Source: Haliscomenobacteraceae bacterium
Lineage (GTDB): Bacteria; Bacteroidota; Bacteroidia; Chitinophagales; Saprospiraceae
Direction: 5' to 3'
DNA: 64,000 nt
Assembly: GCA_947501115.1 (NCBI GenBank)
Contig: CANMVX010000003.1
Location: 62,001 to 126,000, forward strand
Of this stretch, positions 1 through 9,763 are shown piece after piece (position 1 is the stretch's first letter; every line of letters starts with the position of its first letter). Below the pieces are notes generated by a model that worked only from the letters and a program-made list of their open reading frames with translations, searched no databases and was not told the DNA's origin. The translations under genes were made by a program, and so were the position numbers.

Positions 1-1
1 A

Positions 2-1894
2 TATACCTTTAATAGAGTAGATTCTGCCAGAATTTTGATCGATCTTCAAATCGATTCTGAGTATGGTACGGAAATTAAAATGGCTGAAATAACCAAGGTT
101 TCAAATAACGAAATCGAAGGTTATTCTTATCAACAAGCATTAAGAGGTGCTGGCTACAATGAATATATTGTCCATTTTGTTATTCAATTTGACAAACCTT
201 TTAATTCCTTTAATGGATGGACCAGAGATGGGGTTCAAAGAAACGTAAATAAAATTTTCTCAGGTTGGGATCATACAGATATTGGTGCGTTTGTTCAATT
301 TAATCTTAAAAAGGGGGATCAGGTTTTAGTTCGTTCCAGCTATTCCTTGGTTAGTATTGAACAGGCAAGGCTCAATCTGACATCAGAAATTACCGATTTG
401 TTTGGTTGGAACTTTGATGCGGTTAGGTTAAATGCAAGAAAAACGTGGAATGACCTTTTAAGTAAAATAGAAGTTGAAACCTCGAATGAAATAGATAAAA
501 GGAAATTTTATACAAATCTTTATCGATGCTATGCGGGTAGAACCATTTTAAGTGACGTAAATGGCGAATATGTGGACATGTTTGAAAAGGAGCAGCAGTT
601 AAAAGATCCGGGTTCACCTATGTTAAGCGGAGATGCATTTTGGAATACTTTCTGGAATCTAAATCAACTCTGGACACTCGTTACACCTGATATAGCTAAT
701 CAATGGGTTCGTTCTGAACTTGAAATGTACGATAAAGGAGGCTGGCTTTCAAATGGTCCGGTAGGCCTGGAATATTCAGGAATTATGGTGGCTTCACATG
801 AAATTCCGCTGATTGTAAGTGCTTTTCAAAAGGGCATTCGAAATTATGATGTAGAAAAAGCGTGGCAAGCGGTTAAGCATACTCAAACGGTTCAGGGAAT
901 TTTTCATCCTGGCGGTGGCGTTGCCGGAAATAGGGAGTTGTCAGATTATATGAAATTTGGCTATGTTCCCTACGAATCTGGCCCTACCTCCAATACCCTG
1001 GAGTATGCTTTTGATGATTGGTGTGTTAGTGAAATGGCAAAAACACTGGGTAAAATGGAGGACCATTACTATTTTAAACATCGTGCCAATAACTATAAGA
1101 ATATTTGGGATCCTTCAGTAGGTTACATGAATCTTAAATTGATGAATGGCAAATTCAAATCCGATTTTAATCCGAATTGTTGTACCACTTTTCTTGGTTC
1201 AGGTTGGGTGGAAGGCAATGCGTGGCAATATTCCTGGTTTGTTCCTCACGATCTAAAAGGTCTAATCTCGTTGATGGGAAAAGATACTTTTAATTCCAGA
1301 TTAGAAGAGGGTTTTATTACTTCGAGAAAATGGAAATTTAATTCGGAATACACGAGTGAAAATAGTTTGCTGGCTATGGGCGTGCTGCCTATAAATCATG
1401 GGAATCAACCAAATATGCAGGCTGCCTACCTATTCAATTATTCCGGAAAACCATGGTTAACGCAAAAATGGGCGAGGGAAATAATGGATGTATTTTATGG
1501 TACAACCCCACATGATGCCTGGCCTGGCGATGAAGACCAGGGGCAAATGGGCGCCTGGTATGTGATGAGTGCTATGGGTCTTTTTGAAATGAGAGGTGGT
1601 GCCGATGTACATCCTACCTACGAACTGGGAAGTCCTATTTTTGATAAGGTAACAATCCACCTGGACCAAAATTATTATCCAGGGGGTAAATTTATCATTG
1701 AAACATCAAATAATAGCAGCCAGAATAAATACATACAATCTGCTTCCTTAAATGGAAAAATGCTTAATAAACCTTGGTTTTATCATGATGAATTGGTTAA
1801 AGGGGGTACGTTGAAAATTAATATGGGACCTAATCCAGCGTATGATTGGGGAGCTAAATCTTCTGATGCACCCCCTTCCATGTCTGAAGAATAA
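2..1894 (+). CDS. GH92 family alpha-mannosidase, 5' end outside the window
   Basis: Exo-acting calcium-dependent alpha-mannosidase of family GH92, expected to trim alpha-mannose from N-glycan-like oligosaccharides in the periplasm or at the cell surface. The reading frame is open from base 2. The first possible start inside the window, a TTG at 35, falls in the middle of the N-terminal beta-sandwich domain, so the true start lies upstream. 630 residues are visible; the family usually has about 750. Conserved barrel motifs are GDAFWNTFWNLNQLW near base 625, EGNAWQYSWFVPHD near base 1210 (its Glu is the likely general acid) and GDEDQGQMGAWY near base 1525 (its Asp pair is the likely general base). 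The stop lies 7 bases before the next gene, so the two are probably co-transcribed. Family is secure; linkage preference is inferred. Confidence 0.9.
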   Translation, partial: YTFNRVDSARILIDLQIDSEYGTEIKMAEITKVSNNEIEGYSYQQALRGAGYNEYIVHFVIQFDKPFNSFNGWTRDGVQRNVNKIFSGWDHTDIGAFVQFNLKKGDQVLVRSSYSLVSIEQARLNLTSEITDLFGWNFDAVRLNARKTWNDLLSKIEVETSNEIDKRKFYTNLYRCYAGRTILSDVNGEYVDMFEKEQQLKDPGSPMLSGDAFWNTFWNLNQLWTLVTPDIANQWVRSELEMYDKGGWLSNGPVGLEYSGIMVASHEIPLIVSAFQKGIRNYDVEKAWQAVKHTQTVQGIFHPGGGVAGNRELSDYMKFGYVPYESGPTSNTLEYAFDDWCVSEMAKTLGKMEDHYYFKHRANNYKNIWDPSVGYMNLKLMNGKFKSDFNPNCCTTFLGSGWVEGNAWQYSWFVPHDLKGLISLMGKDTFNSRLEEGFITSRKWKFNSEYTSENSLLAMGVLPINHGNQPNMQAAYLFNYSGKPWLTQKWAREIMDVFYGTTPHDAWPGDEDQGQMGAWYVMSAMGLFEMRGGADVHPTYELGSPIFDKVTIHLDQNYYPGGKFIIETSNNSSQNKYIQSASLNGKMLNKPWFYHDELVKGGTLKINMGPNPAYDWGAKSSDAPPSMSEE

Positions 1895-1901
1895 ATAGAT
1901 T

Positions 1902-4900
1902 ATGAGCACAAATTTGTTCAAAATGCTGGTTTATATATATATCTTTTCTATTGCCTCGTGCAGTAAAAAGATAGAACCCCTTTTTGTTCAATTATCAGAA
2001 AATCAATCAGGGGTTCATTTTAAAAATGGAATTTCAGAATCAGACACAAATAATATTCTTACCTACCTATATTACTATAACGGCGGGGGCGTAGCTATTG
2101 CCGACTTTAATATGGATGGTTTACCCGATGTTTTTTTCACGGGAAATGAAACTACCTCTGCTTTGTACCTGAATAAGGGTGGTTTGACATTTCAGGATGT
2201 CACGCAGTTAGCTGGTGTTTCTACTAATCAATGGATTACTGGAGCAACCGTAGTAGATATAAATGGTGATCAACTGCCAGATGTATATCTTTCCGTTTCT
2301 GGCAACCAAAAGGCAGAAAATCGAAAGAACTTGCTCTTTGTTCATCAGGGATTGGAAAATGGAGTCCCTTCATTTATTGAAAAGGCTGCTGAATATGGAA
2401 TTGCAGATACTGGATATGCTACCCAATCTGTTTTTTTTGACGCTGATCTTGATGGAGATCTCGATTTATATATTCTAAATCATGGCAATGAAAGGGAAAA
2501 AGTAAATACGCCACTTCCCGAAGAAAAAGGGGCTCCCGAGTCGGACAAATTTTATGTTAATAATGGGAATGGTTCCTTCTCTGATATTTCGGAAGAAGCA
2601 GGTATTTCTGATATGGCTTATGGTTTAGGAATAGCTATTTCCGATGTGAATTCAGATGGACTACCCGATATATTTGTCGCCAATGACTTTATTGCCAATG
2701 ACAATTTGTATATCAATCAGGGAAATTTATCCTTTAATGATGAAGTAGATAATTATCTGCCTTACCAGTCTTACAATAGTATGGGATGTGATTTTGGAGA
2801 CATGGATAATGACGGATTTCCAGAATTATGGGTTTTAGATATGTTGCCATCCAATATGAATGATTTTAGACAAATGGCAGGGAGTATGACTTCATTCAAA
2901 TGGGAATATATGTTAAAAATGGGGTATTCTCCCCAATATATGAGAAATACCTTCTATCAACACAAAGGAATTATTCCTAACGGGAATGCTTTTGTTTTTC
3001 AAGAATCAGCCAGGCAGAAATCGGTAGAAGCTACCGATTGGAGTTGGGCTGTGTTAATGGCAGATTTTAATATGGATGGCCTGAAAGATGCCGTCGTAAC
3101 AAATGGTTATTTCCGGGATATCACAGATATTGATTTCATTCAATTTTCTAAATCTTTTGCTAGTTTCAAAGATTTAAAGAATGCCAATATCACTTTATTG
3201 AATGAAATTCGAAAAAGACCTTCTCTTTCAGCAGAAAACAATATTTTCTTACAAAGTAAATCAGGTGTTTTTAACAGATCTTCTCTCGTAAATAATAAAG
3301 AGCCAGATTGCTCTCAGGGAATGGCGTATGCTGATTTTGATTTAGATGGGGATTTGGATGTAGCAATAAATCATCTCAACAAACCAGCGTCGATTTTAGA
3401 AAATAAAAGTAACCTACAAAAGGATTTTAACTTTTTACAAATAAAGTTGAAGGGTTCACCTTTGAATTATTCTGGTATTGGGTGCAAAATTACTTGTTTT
3501 ACTAAACAACAAAAGCAAGTTTTTTGGCAGTTTCCAGTGAAAGGATTTCAATCACATGTTTCTGAGATTATAAATATAGGTTTAGGGAAATCACAAAAGG
3601 TGGACAGCCTTTTTGTTAAATGGCCAAATGGTAGTATTTCATCTTTTTATAATATTCAGGGAAATCAGAAAATGGATGTAGCTATTAGCGACAAATCAAA
3701 GTTATTTAAATATTCTTCTCCCATTGAAGATGTTGATAATAAGCCATTTATTTCAGAATCAGTATGGTTAAAACTAGTTTCAAATGAAATGAGTGCAAGG
3801 GATAAAAGCGCTTATCCTCTCCTTATTTCAAGAAGTGTTCTGTTGAAAAATCCATTGGCAGTTAATCAGGAGACTAATGAAGATATCTTAGAAATTTACG
3901 TAAACTGTAAATTATATTATGCTAAAAATGGGGTAATAGAAGACAGTACAATCTTAGATGCAACCTTTGATAATACAGTGCGCAAGGCTATTTTTTTGGA
4001 TTGGAATGGTGACGGAAGGAATGATTTGGTGAGGATTCATGGTTCTGAAAAGGGTGATTTCAATAAATCTCTCCCTTCTATTTCAGTATTTCTAGGACAA
4101 AAAAAGAAGACCTGGACAAAATTATCTAATGTCAAGTTGCCATTGGGTGAAAATTTTCTCACTGCCAGGGCTGTTGAAATAAAGAAGGGGGAATTTTTAT
4201 TGCTTTGTGGGGGTGGAATGAACTTGAAAAGTTATCCGAAGGGGGGTAAATCAGTTTTATATCATATTAAGAATGGGCAAATGTCCCAAATAGGTATTCC
4301 GGAATTGAGCGGATTATTACCAGTAAGAGATGTTGCCTGGGCAGATTTGGATAAAAATGGCCATCAAGATATGATTTTGGTAGGGGAGTGGGCAAGTCCG
4401 ATGATTTTCTTTCAGACAAGGTTTTTAAGCTTTGAAAAATTTGATTTAGGTGGGAATAAAAAGAAATTACAAGGATGGTGGAGAACCATTTTACCTGCCG
4501 ATGTAGATGGAGACGGTGATGTAGATTTGCTTTTAGGAAATGAAGGTTTAAATAATAGGTTTAAAATTTCAGTGGATAATCCACTTTATCTTTTTTCAAA
4601 GGATTGGGATAATAATCATAGCAATGATCCTATTCATGCCGTGAGTTTGGATGAAAAATTATATCCAGTCCATTTTTTAAATGAAATGGTGCAACAGATA
4701 CCGGTGTTTAGATTTAAATATAATAACTATAAGGCGTTTACAGAAAGTACAGTTGAACAGGTAGTTACAAAAAATGGCCTTACAGCATCTCATAAATTTG
4801 AAGTAAATGAATTTGCTTCAGTTTGGATGGAAAATAAAGGAAAAGGGGCATTTGTAACCCATTATTTGCCTGCCATCTTACAGTCGGCACCAATAAATGG

Positions 4901-5207
4901 TTTTATTGACGTCAGTGTTGATGATGTTAATCCACTTATCCTATGTTTTGGAAATGATGAAAAAGCGGATATCCATACTGGACTTCAGTTAGGTTTAGAT
5001 CCTGTTTTGATACAATGGCATAATGATTTGAAATATTTGAAGGGTAAAAATACTGGATTGTTTTCGAGGGGAATTATAAATGAGATGGTTTCTTTCGGAA
5101 ATTCTAAAAATCCTAAAATTCTGATATCGAAGGAAGAGGAGGGTAATCAGATAGTTAGCACGATTAAAAATAATTTTTCACATATTAATTTTTTCCAACA
5201 TGAATAA
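1902..5207 (+). CDS. FG-GAP/VCBS repeat and ASPIC/UnbV domain lipoprotein
   Basis: Large surface or periplasmic lipoprotein of 1101 residues. The N-terminus is a hydrophobic segment ending in the lipobox SIASC at about residue 20. At least nine calcium-binding FG-GAP/VCBS motifs of the type ADFNMDGLPDVFF are visible in two sets: about residues 65-500 and 700-930. Between them, near residues 530-600, lies an ASPIC/UnbV-like module (YSGIGCKI, then GLGKSQKVDSLFVKWPNG). The motifs suggest a beta-propeller array similar to CRTAC1-type proteins. Such proteins are common beside glycan-degradation loci of Bacteroidota, and their role is not established. It sits 7 bases after the GH92 gene and overlaps the next gene by 8 bases, so it is a middle gene of a three-gene operon. 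Binding of a glycan or protein partner is inference. Confidence 0.85.
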   Translation: MSTNLFKMLVYIYIFSIASCSKKIEPLFVQLSENQSGVHFKNGISESDTNNILTYLYYYNGGGVAIADFNMDGLPDVFFTGNETTSALYLNKGGLTFQDVTQLAGVSTNQWITGATVVDINGDQLPDVYLSVSGNQKAENRKNLLFVHQGLENGVPSFIEKAAEYGIADTGYATQSVFFDADLDGDLDLYILNHGNEREKVNTPLPEEKGAPESDKFYVNNGNGSFSDISEEAGISDMAYGLGIAISDVNSDGLPDIFVANDFIANDNLYINQGNLSFNDEVDNYLPYQSYNSMGCDFGDMDNDGFPELWVLDMLPSNMNDFRQMAGSMTSFKWEYMLKMGYSPQYMRNTFYQHKGIIPNGNAFVFQESARQKSVEATDWSWAVLMADFNMDGLKDAVVTNGYFRDITDIDFIQFSKSFASFKDLKNANITLLNEIRKRPSLSAENNIFLQSKSGVFNRSSLVNNKEPDCSQGMAYADFDLDGDLDVAINHLNKPASILENKSNLQKDFNFLQIKLKGSPLNYSGIGCKITCFTKQQKQVFWQFPVKGFQSHVSEIINIGLGKSQKVDSLFVKWPNGSISSFYNIQGNQKMDVAISDKSKLFKYSSPIEDVDNKPFISESVWLKLVSNEMSARDKSAYPLLISRSVLLKNPLAVNQETNEDILEIYVNCKLYYAKNGVIEDSTILDATFDNTVRKAIFLDWNGDGRNDLVRIHGSEKGDFNKSLPSISVFLGQKKKTWTKLSNVKLPLGENFLTARAVEIKKGEFLLLCGGGMNLKSYPKGGKSVLYHIKNGQMSQIGIPELSGLLPVRDVAWADLDKNGHQDMILVGEWASPMIFFQTRFLSFEKFDLGGNKKKLQGWWRTILPADVDGDGDVDLLLGNEGLNNRFKISVDNPLYLFSKDWDNNHSNDPIHAVSLDEKLYPVHFLNEMVQQIPVFRFKYNNYKAFTESTVEQVVTKNGLTASHKFEVNEFASVWMENKGKGAFVTHYLPAILQSAPINGFIDVSVDDVNPLILCFGNDEKADIHTGLQLGLDPVLIQWHNDLKYLKGKNTGLFSRGIINEMVSFGNSKNPKILISKEEEGNQIVSTIKNNFSHINFFQHE

Positions 5208-6009
5208 TTTATTAAAAATTCCTGCATTAGCGGGAGTATTCCTCTTATCACTGTCCTTAATTTTTACTTCATGTAAAAAGGAAGATCCACCAGTGCCTAC
5301 TATTTCTTTATCGCTTGAGAGCTTTAAAGGAAAAGTGGGAGAAAAAACATCTACCATTGCAACCGTTAATGCATTAGCGGGTTTCAAGGCATTGAGAGTT
5401 ACCAAATATGTTGGTACCACTATTGATAATACCTTTGGAACGGCGGGTGTCTTATCAGTGACCTCTAATACTTATGCCCTGGAATATACGCTGGCGGCAG
5501 AAGGTCTTACTGCACCTATTCGATTTAATTTTACAGGTGAAGATTTACTGGGAAGAACTGTAAGTACTGATTTTGTAATAACAACGGATGTTTCTGTAAA
5601 ATATTTGTTGACTACCTTTAACTGGCAATGGACTTCAAAATTAGGAAAAATATTCTCATTGACAGAAGCTGAAAGCGAGCAAATTCTTGCTTGTGAAAAA
5701 GACAACTTTTATATTTTCAGTCCTGATGGAACTATGAAAATTAATTATGGTGCCATAACAGGTACAGGGGGCGGAACTTGTGATTTCGATGGGTTAAGAG
5801 TGGAAACAAAATGGTCTTTAAATGCTGATGAAACGGTATTAACTATTGATGCAGTGAATGTTTTTAACACAAGTGATGTTCAAAAACAAGTTTATAAGAT
5901 TAAAACTTTTGGTACCACTGAAATTCGTTCAACTCAAAATGTAGATTTGACCGTTTTTGGAGGTATTGCTTATGATTGGACTTTCGTCTGGAAAGTAAAG
6001 GCAAAATAA
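5200..6009 (+). CDS. Small secreted lipoprotein of unknown function
   Basis: 269-residue lipoprotein. The signal peptide ends in the lipobox FTSC (Cys at about residue 25), followed by a KKEDPP linker. The rest looks like two beta-rich parts: an Ig-like first half (about residues 35-125) and a second half that starts with LLTTFNWQWTSKLGKIF and resembles the lipocalin-like folds often seen in Bacteroidota lipoproteins. The ATG overlaps the stop region of the upstream VCBS gene by 8 bases, which indicates translational coupling. It is followed directly by a strong hairpin terminator. I do not recognise a named family. Its position suggests an accessory surface protein of the GH92/VCBS operon. 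Confidence 0.75.
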   Translation: MNNLLKIPALAGVFLLSLSLIFTSCKKEDPPVPTISLSLESFKGKVGEKTSTIATVNALAGFKALRVTKYVGTTIDNTFGTAGVLSVTSNTYALEYTLAAEGLTAPIRFNFTGEDLLGRTVSTDFVITTDVSVKYLLTTFNWQWTSKLGKIFSLTEAESEQILACEKDNFYIFSPDGTMKINYGAITGTGGGTCDFDGLRVETKWSLNADETVLTIDAVNVFNTSDVQKQVYKIKTFGTTEIRSTQNVDLTVFGGIAYDWTFVWKVKAK

Positions 6010-6034
6010 TCTAACTTTTTATTTTCTATTTATT

Positions 6035-6070
6035 CCTCTGTCAGTTTTGATTGACAGAGGATTTTTTTTT
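6035..6070 (+). terminator. Rho-independent terminator
   Basis: Perfect 9-bp stem CCTCTGTCA / TGACAGAGG (6035-6043 and 6052-6060) with an 8-base loop, followed by an A and nine T residues. It ends the GH92 operon. The convergent minus-strand gene ends at 6091, so the stem may also help terminate that transcript. Confidence 0.9.
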
Positions 6071-6090
6071 CTTGTATAAAGCATATAAAG

Positions 6091-7257
6091 CTATTTATCC
6101 CAAATGATTTTTAAAAACCTTGGATAATAAATGGAAGCATCTTTTTTAATGTCATTCCAAAAATCAAAAGTAATGGTATTATAACTAATCAATAACTCTC
6201 CTTTAGGAGACAAAACAGGATGAGCTTTAGCGTTGTAAGTAAGCAAACCATTTTTACTCTCGGGCGTTTCGTATAATTCAATAACTTCACCAAAAGGACC
6301 GAAAGGAGTCTGACCAATTCTTGCACCTACTTTTTCAGATAGCCCCAAAATCTGAAAAATCAATAAATATCGGCCATCGTCGAGCTGAGTCAGGCTTAAT
6401 TCATTGGAAACATGATTAGTAATTGGACTTATTTTAGTAGGGTTAGATTGCCAGTTATTACCATCCCAATATTGCCAGGCATCAAATTGGGTGAATAAAT
6501 CTGTTTTTACGCGGGCGGCAACTAATTTTTTATCCTTGTCAAGGCAACCATAAACATAAAGGTAACCATCTGGGTTTTTAGCGCCCGCCCATTTTGTATT
6601 TACAAAAATACCCGCACCAAAATTTACAGGTCCCCATTGAGGATGAACAATATGTAAAGGTGTTTTAATGATTCTACTCGCATTGGACTGGTTAGGGCCA
6701 ATGGCTAAAATGGAGACATCCGTTTCTTCAAAATCAAAGACATTTGGTCCTGTTTTTCTAATATGATAGGCGAAAATAAAAGTAGAATCTCTCATTTCCT
6801 TATTAACAAAGCCGTCTCCTAACCAAAAATATGTCCCTTTTTCTGTTAATTCTGCCGGAGGAACAAATCTGGAAATTGGTTTATTTTCAGTATTTGTAGG
6901 AATTGAAAATGAAATTGGGGCTGGATAACTACCTGTGTTTTCCCAATATCCTAAGGAATTATTAACCATTATGGTATTTGAATCTGGGATATTGTTATTC
7001 ACAGAGCCAATAAAAGTATCACTAAAATGAAACCATACTTTTGATTTTTTTGACAGATTGGTTTCTCTTCCGCTTTTAGCTATGGTAAAAATACCATCTC
7101 CTCCAAACCAACCATTATTCCTTTTAAATTGATTCGTCCATTCAGGAGCAGGTTCAACATGATAGGCAGGTAATTTAGACAGATTGGCCTGTTGACCAAA
7201 TGAAGGTGAAACCAACATAACAGATGAAAATATTATAAAGATGGATAACTTCTGCAT
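6091..7257 (-). CDS. Secreted DUF5005/DUF4185-like protein (paralogue 1)
   Basis: 388-residue protein with a clear signal peptide (cleavage probably after SFGQ, about residue 22). Recognisable elements are GWFGGDGIFTI near residue 50 and WFHFSDTFIGSV near residue 75, matching GWTGADGTLSI and IFGDTFLGTV in the next gene. This blade-like pattern, with a later LSYNTITFDFWND-type C-terminal segment, resembles DUF4185/DUF5005 proteins, predicted five-bladed beta-propellers found with glycoside hydrolases. Catalytic function is unknown. It follows its paralogue by 17 bases, so the two form an operon. Unlike the paralogue it has no lipobox, so it is probably periplasmic or released. Confidence 0.7.
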   Translation of the reverse strand: MQKLSIFIIFSSVMLVSPSFGQQANLSKLPAYHVEPAPEWTNQFKRNNGWFGGDGIFTIAKSGRETNLSKKSKVWFHFSDTFIGSVNNNIPDSNTIMVNNSLGYWENTGSYPAPISFSIPTNTENKPISRFVPPAELTEKGTYFWLGDGFVNKEMRDSTFIFAYHIRKTGPNVFDFEETDVSILAIGPNQSNASRIIKTPLHIVHPQWGPVNFGAGIFVNTKWAGAKNPDGYLYVYGCLDKDKKLVAARVKTDLFTQFDAWQYWDGNNWQSNPTKISPITNHVSNELSLTQLDDGRYLLIFQILGLSEKVGARIGQTPFGPFGEVIELYETPESKNGLLTYNAKAHPVLSPKGELLISYNTITFDFWNDIKKDASIYYPRFLKIIWDK

Positions 7258-7274
7258 AAAATCAATGAATTTTA

Positions 7275-8447
7275 CTATTGCCAGTTTTTGACAGTTATGA
7301 ATTTTGGTCTGTAGTTATCTGCATTTTTAAAGACATCGGCAAAGTTAAAACTATTGATGTTATAGGAAATTAGTAAAGTGTTGGGATCCCCAGTTTCTTC
7401 ATGCACAAAGGCATTGTAGGTGTAAATAGATTCCATTCTCTCGGGCGTGCAATATAAAATCAATGGTTTTTGAAATGGCCCTGTGGGAGAGGAGGACGTA
7501 TATCGCGTTATTTGCTTACTAAAAAAATTTCCCTGACTAATCAGATAATAGGTATTTCCTCTTTTTATGACCGAGTATTGATCAGAAAGATCAGGTAAAG
7601 AACCCTTTGCCTGACTAATATCATTACTCCAACCATTTTGAGTGTTGTAGGACCATGTTTGGGAAAGGCTTCCTTTTGGACATCTCGCAACATGGAAGAG
7701 TTTTGACAATCCTATTTTTTCAGAGCCATACAGATAGATGTAGTCATTATCAACTAATACGGAAGTTCCATAATTTATTTTCATATTGTTAATTTTCCTT
7801 TCCCAGGAAACTTTTTTTAAATCAGGTAGTGTATATTTAATTAAGTCAACAACGGCATATTCAAAAGCCCATGCGCCAGAACCATTCTTTCTCATGGCGA
7901 AGAAAAGTAATTCCAATGTATCCTTGTTAACCTGACCATGTGCTGGCCAATACCACCAATCTGCTTCAGGTGGGCGGGCAAATGCTTCCGTTATTGTTCC
8001 ATTTCCACCCATGATCGTTTTCATTTCTGAACCATTTTGTATCATAAGGGAATTATTATACATTCTTCCACCGCTTCGACTTCTGTCAGAAGATACTGTG
8101 CCCAAAAAGGTATCCCCAAATATCCAAAGACGTCTTTTATCAGGTAATAGTATAGATAGTGTGCCGTCGGCTCCTGTCCATCCGTCCCCAAATCGGGTAA
8201 ATAAATTATTATAATAGGTTGATAATTCCACTGTCACAGTACTGTCCCAACATTGTTTTTCTGGAGGTGGTGTCGGAGTAGTTCCCGTCGAATTATCTTT
8301 TGTTGTGTCTATTGGTGTTGTTGTATTTCCTCCACTTGTTGGTTTAACCGGATAAAATGAACCATTTGTGAAATCCATGGTAGGATCTTCACAGGAGAAA
8401 ATAAATAAAGAAAATAAAATTAAAAAATAAGGGCTTTTGTGTCGCAT
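7275..8447 (-). CDS. DUF5005/DUF4185-like lipoprotein (paralogue 2)
   Basis: 390-residue lipoprotein. The signal peptide ends in IFSC (Cys at about residue 19). A low-complexity Thr/Pro/Ser linker follows (about residues 38-62), then the propeller-like domain with GWTGADGTLSILLPDKRRL and WIFGDTFLGTV. It is a diverged paralogue of the downstream gene, sharing the GD-TF blade motif and the C-terminal SYNIN-FNF pattern. The linker suggests display away from the outer membrane. First gene of a two-gene minus-strand operon that faces the GH92 operon. Activity is unknown; a glycan-binding or glycosidase-like role is inferred from context only. Confidence 0.7.
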   Translation of the reverse strand: MRHKSPYFLILFSLFIFSCEDPTMDFTNGSFYPVKPTSGGNTTTPIDTTKDNSTGTTPTPPPEKQCWDSTVTVELSTYYNNLFTRFGDGWTGADGTLSILLPDKRRLWIFGDTFLGTVSSDRSRSGGRMYNNSLMIQNGSEMKTIMGGNGTITEAFARPPEADWWYWPAHGQVNKDTLELLFFAMRKNGSGAWAFEYAVVDLIKYTLPDLKKVSWERKINNMKINYGTSVLVDNDYIYLYGSEKIGLSKLFHVARCPKGSLSQTWSYNTQNGWSNDISQAKGSLPDLSDQYSVIKRGNTYYLISQGNFFSKQITRYTSSSPTGPFQKPLILYCTPERMESIYTYNAFVHEETGDPNTLLISYNINSFNFADVFKNADNYRPKFITVKNWQ

Positions 8448-8552
8448 TTTTATTTGTTGAAATTCATTTAAATATACTAATAAAAAGGCTAACGATTAAT
8501 TAAAATATTGGTATTTTAAAATATAAATATTGTTATTTTTACTAATAAAATC

Positions 8553-9155
8553 TTAGGGTTTATATGCTGCCACATCGACAATTAGGCCTGGAAAAATGAC
8601 TGATTCAATTCGAGATAAATTTTCATGTTTCTTATATAAATCATAAAGGTTAATTTCATTTAATACATACTGCAACATCCATTGTTCTCCTGGATGGATT
8701 ATCCAATATTCGCGAACTAAGGAAGCCTGATAGGCTTCAAATTTCTCATGCATTTCAATTTGCCTGTTACTGGGTGATAAAATCTCAACAACTAAGTCGG
8801 GTGCGCCAATGATGCCTTGAGGTACTATTTTTGAATTATCACAAATCACACAAAGGTCTGGTTGTACTACTGTTTTGAAGGTGTTTCCTTGTTTTCCAAC
8901 AGGTAATCTCACATCAATGGGAGAAAGGATGACATTACACGATATATATTTAAAAAAGGAATACATATTAAAGAATAATTCGCCGATGATGTGCTGATGT
9001 AGCGTTGTTGGCGCACTCATTGGGAAAATCTTCCCCGTAATGATTTCCACGCGCTCCTGAAACTGCCATTTCATATAGTCTGAATAACTATATTCAAAAG
9101 AATCTTCATTTAATTGGTCAAGCCGGGTAATCTCCGGGAATTTATATTCTTTCAT
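8553..9155 (-). CDS. Uma2 family nuclease-fold protein, array copy 4
   Basis: 200 residues, last gene of the array. Uma2 (DUF820) proteins have a PD-(D/E)xK restriction-endonuclease-like fold; their biological role is mostly unknown. The putative catalytic pattern is intact: QPDLCVICD (about residues 90-98), APDLVVEILSPSNR (about 110-123), then EKFEAY with its Lys, and VREYWII. The variable segment here reads TTLHQHIIGELFFNMYSF, the most divergent of the four copies. The ATG lies 5 bases after the stop of copy 3, the only junction in the array without an ATGA overlap. Confidence 0.85.
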   Translation of the reverse strand: MKEYKFPEITRLDQLNEDSFEYSYSDYMKWQFQERVEIITGKIFPMSAPTTLHQHIIGELFFNMYSFFKYISCNVILSPIDVRLPVGKQGNTFKTVVQPDLCVICDNSKIVPQGIIGAPDLVVEILSPSNRQIEMHEKFEAYQASLVREYWIIHPGEQWMLQYVLNEINLYDLYKKHENLSRIESVIFPGLIVDVAAYKP

Positions 9156-9160
9156 GAATC

Positions 9161-9763
9161 TTAGGGTTTATATGCTGCCACATCGACAATTAGGCCTGGA
9201 AAAATGACTGATTCCAATCGGGATAAATTTTCATGTTTTTTGTGAAGAAGAAAAAGGTTATTTTCAGATAATACATATTGCAACATCCATTGTTCTCCGG
9301 GCTGAATTATCCAGTATTCCCGAACCAGGGAGGCCTGATAAGCCTCAAATTTCTCATGCATTTCGATTTGCCTGTTACTGGGTGATAAAATCTCTATAAC
9401 TAAGTCGGGTGCGCCAATGATGCCTTGAGTTACTATTTTTGATTTATCACAGATCACACAAAGGTCTGGTTGCACAACCGTTTTGAAGGTATTTCCTTGT
9501 TTTCCGACAGGTAGCCTAACATCTATGGGCGCAGCAAAATAAGTACATGTTTTTTCTTGGAAGTAGGGGTAAAAGGCAACAGTTAATTCTCTGGACAAGG
9601 ATTGATGCGGTGTATTAGGCGCGCTCATAGGAAATATCTTCCCCATGATGAGTTCCACACGCTCCTGAAACTGCCAGGTCATATAGTCTGAATAACTATA
9701 TTCAAAAGAATCCTCATTTAATTGGTCGAGCCGGGTAATCTCCGTAAATTTATATTCTTTCAT
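9161..9763 (-). CDS. Uma2 family nuclease-fold protein, array copy 3
   Basis: 200 residues, Uma2 family. I chose the ATG at 9763 over a TTG six bases upstream because this ATG overlaps the stop of the preceding copy as ATGA, the classic coupling arrangement. The catalytic set is intact: QPDLCVICD, APDLVIEILSPSNR, EKFEAY. It shares its C-terminus (LIVDVAAYKP) with copy 4, and that half is nearly identical at DNA level. The central segment (HQSLSRELTVAFYPYFQ) differs from all the others. Confidence 0.85.
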   Translation of the reverse strand: MKEYKFTEITRLDQLNEDSFEYSYSDYMTWQFQERVELIMGKIFPMSAPNTPHQSLSRELTVAFYPYFQEKTCTYFAAPIDVRLPVGKQGNTFKTVVQPDLCVICDKSKIVTQGIIGAPDLVIEILSPSNRQIEMHEKFEAYQASLVREYWIIQPGEQWMLQYVLSENNLFLLHKKHENLSRLESVIFPGLIVDVAAYKP

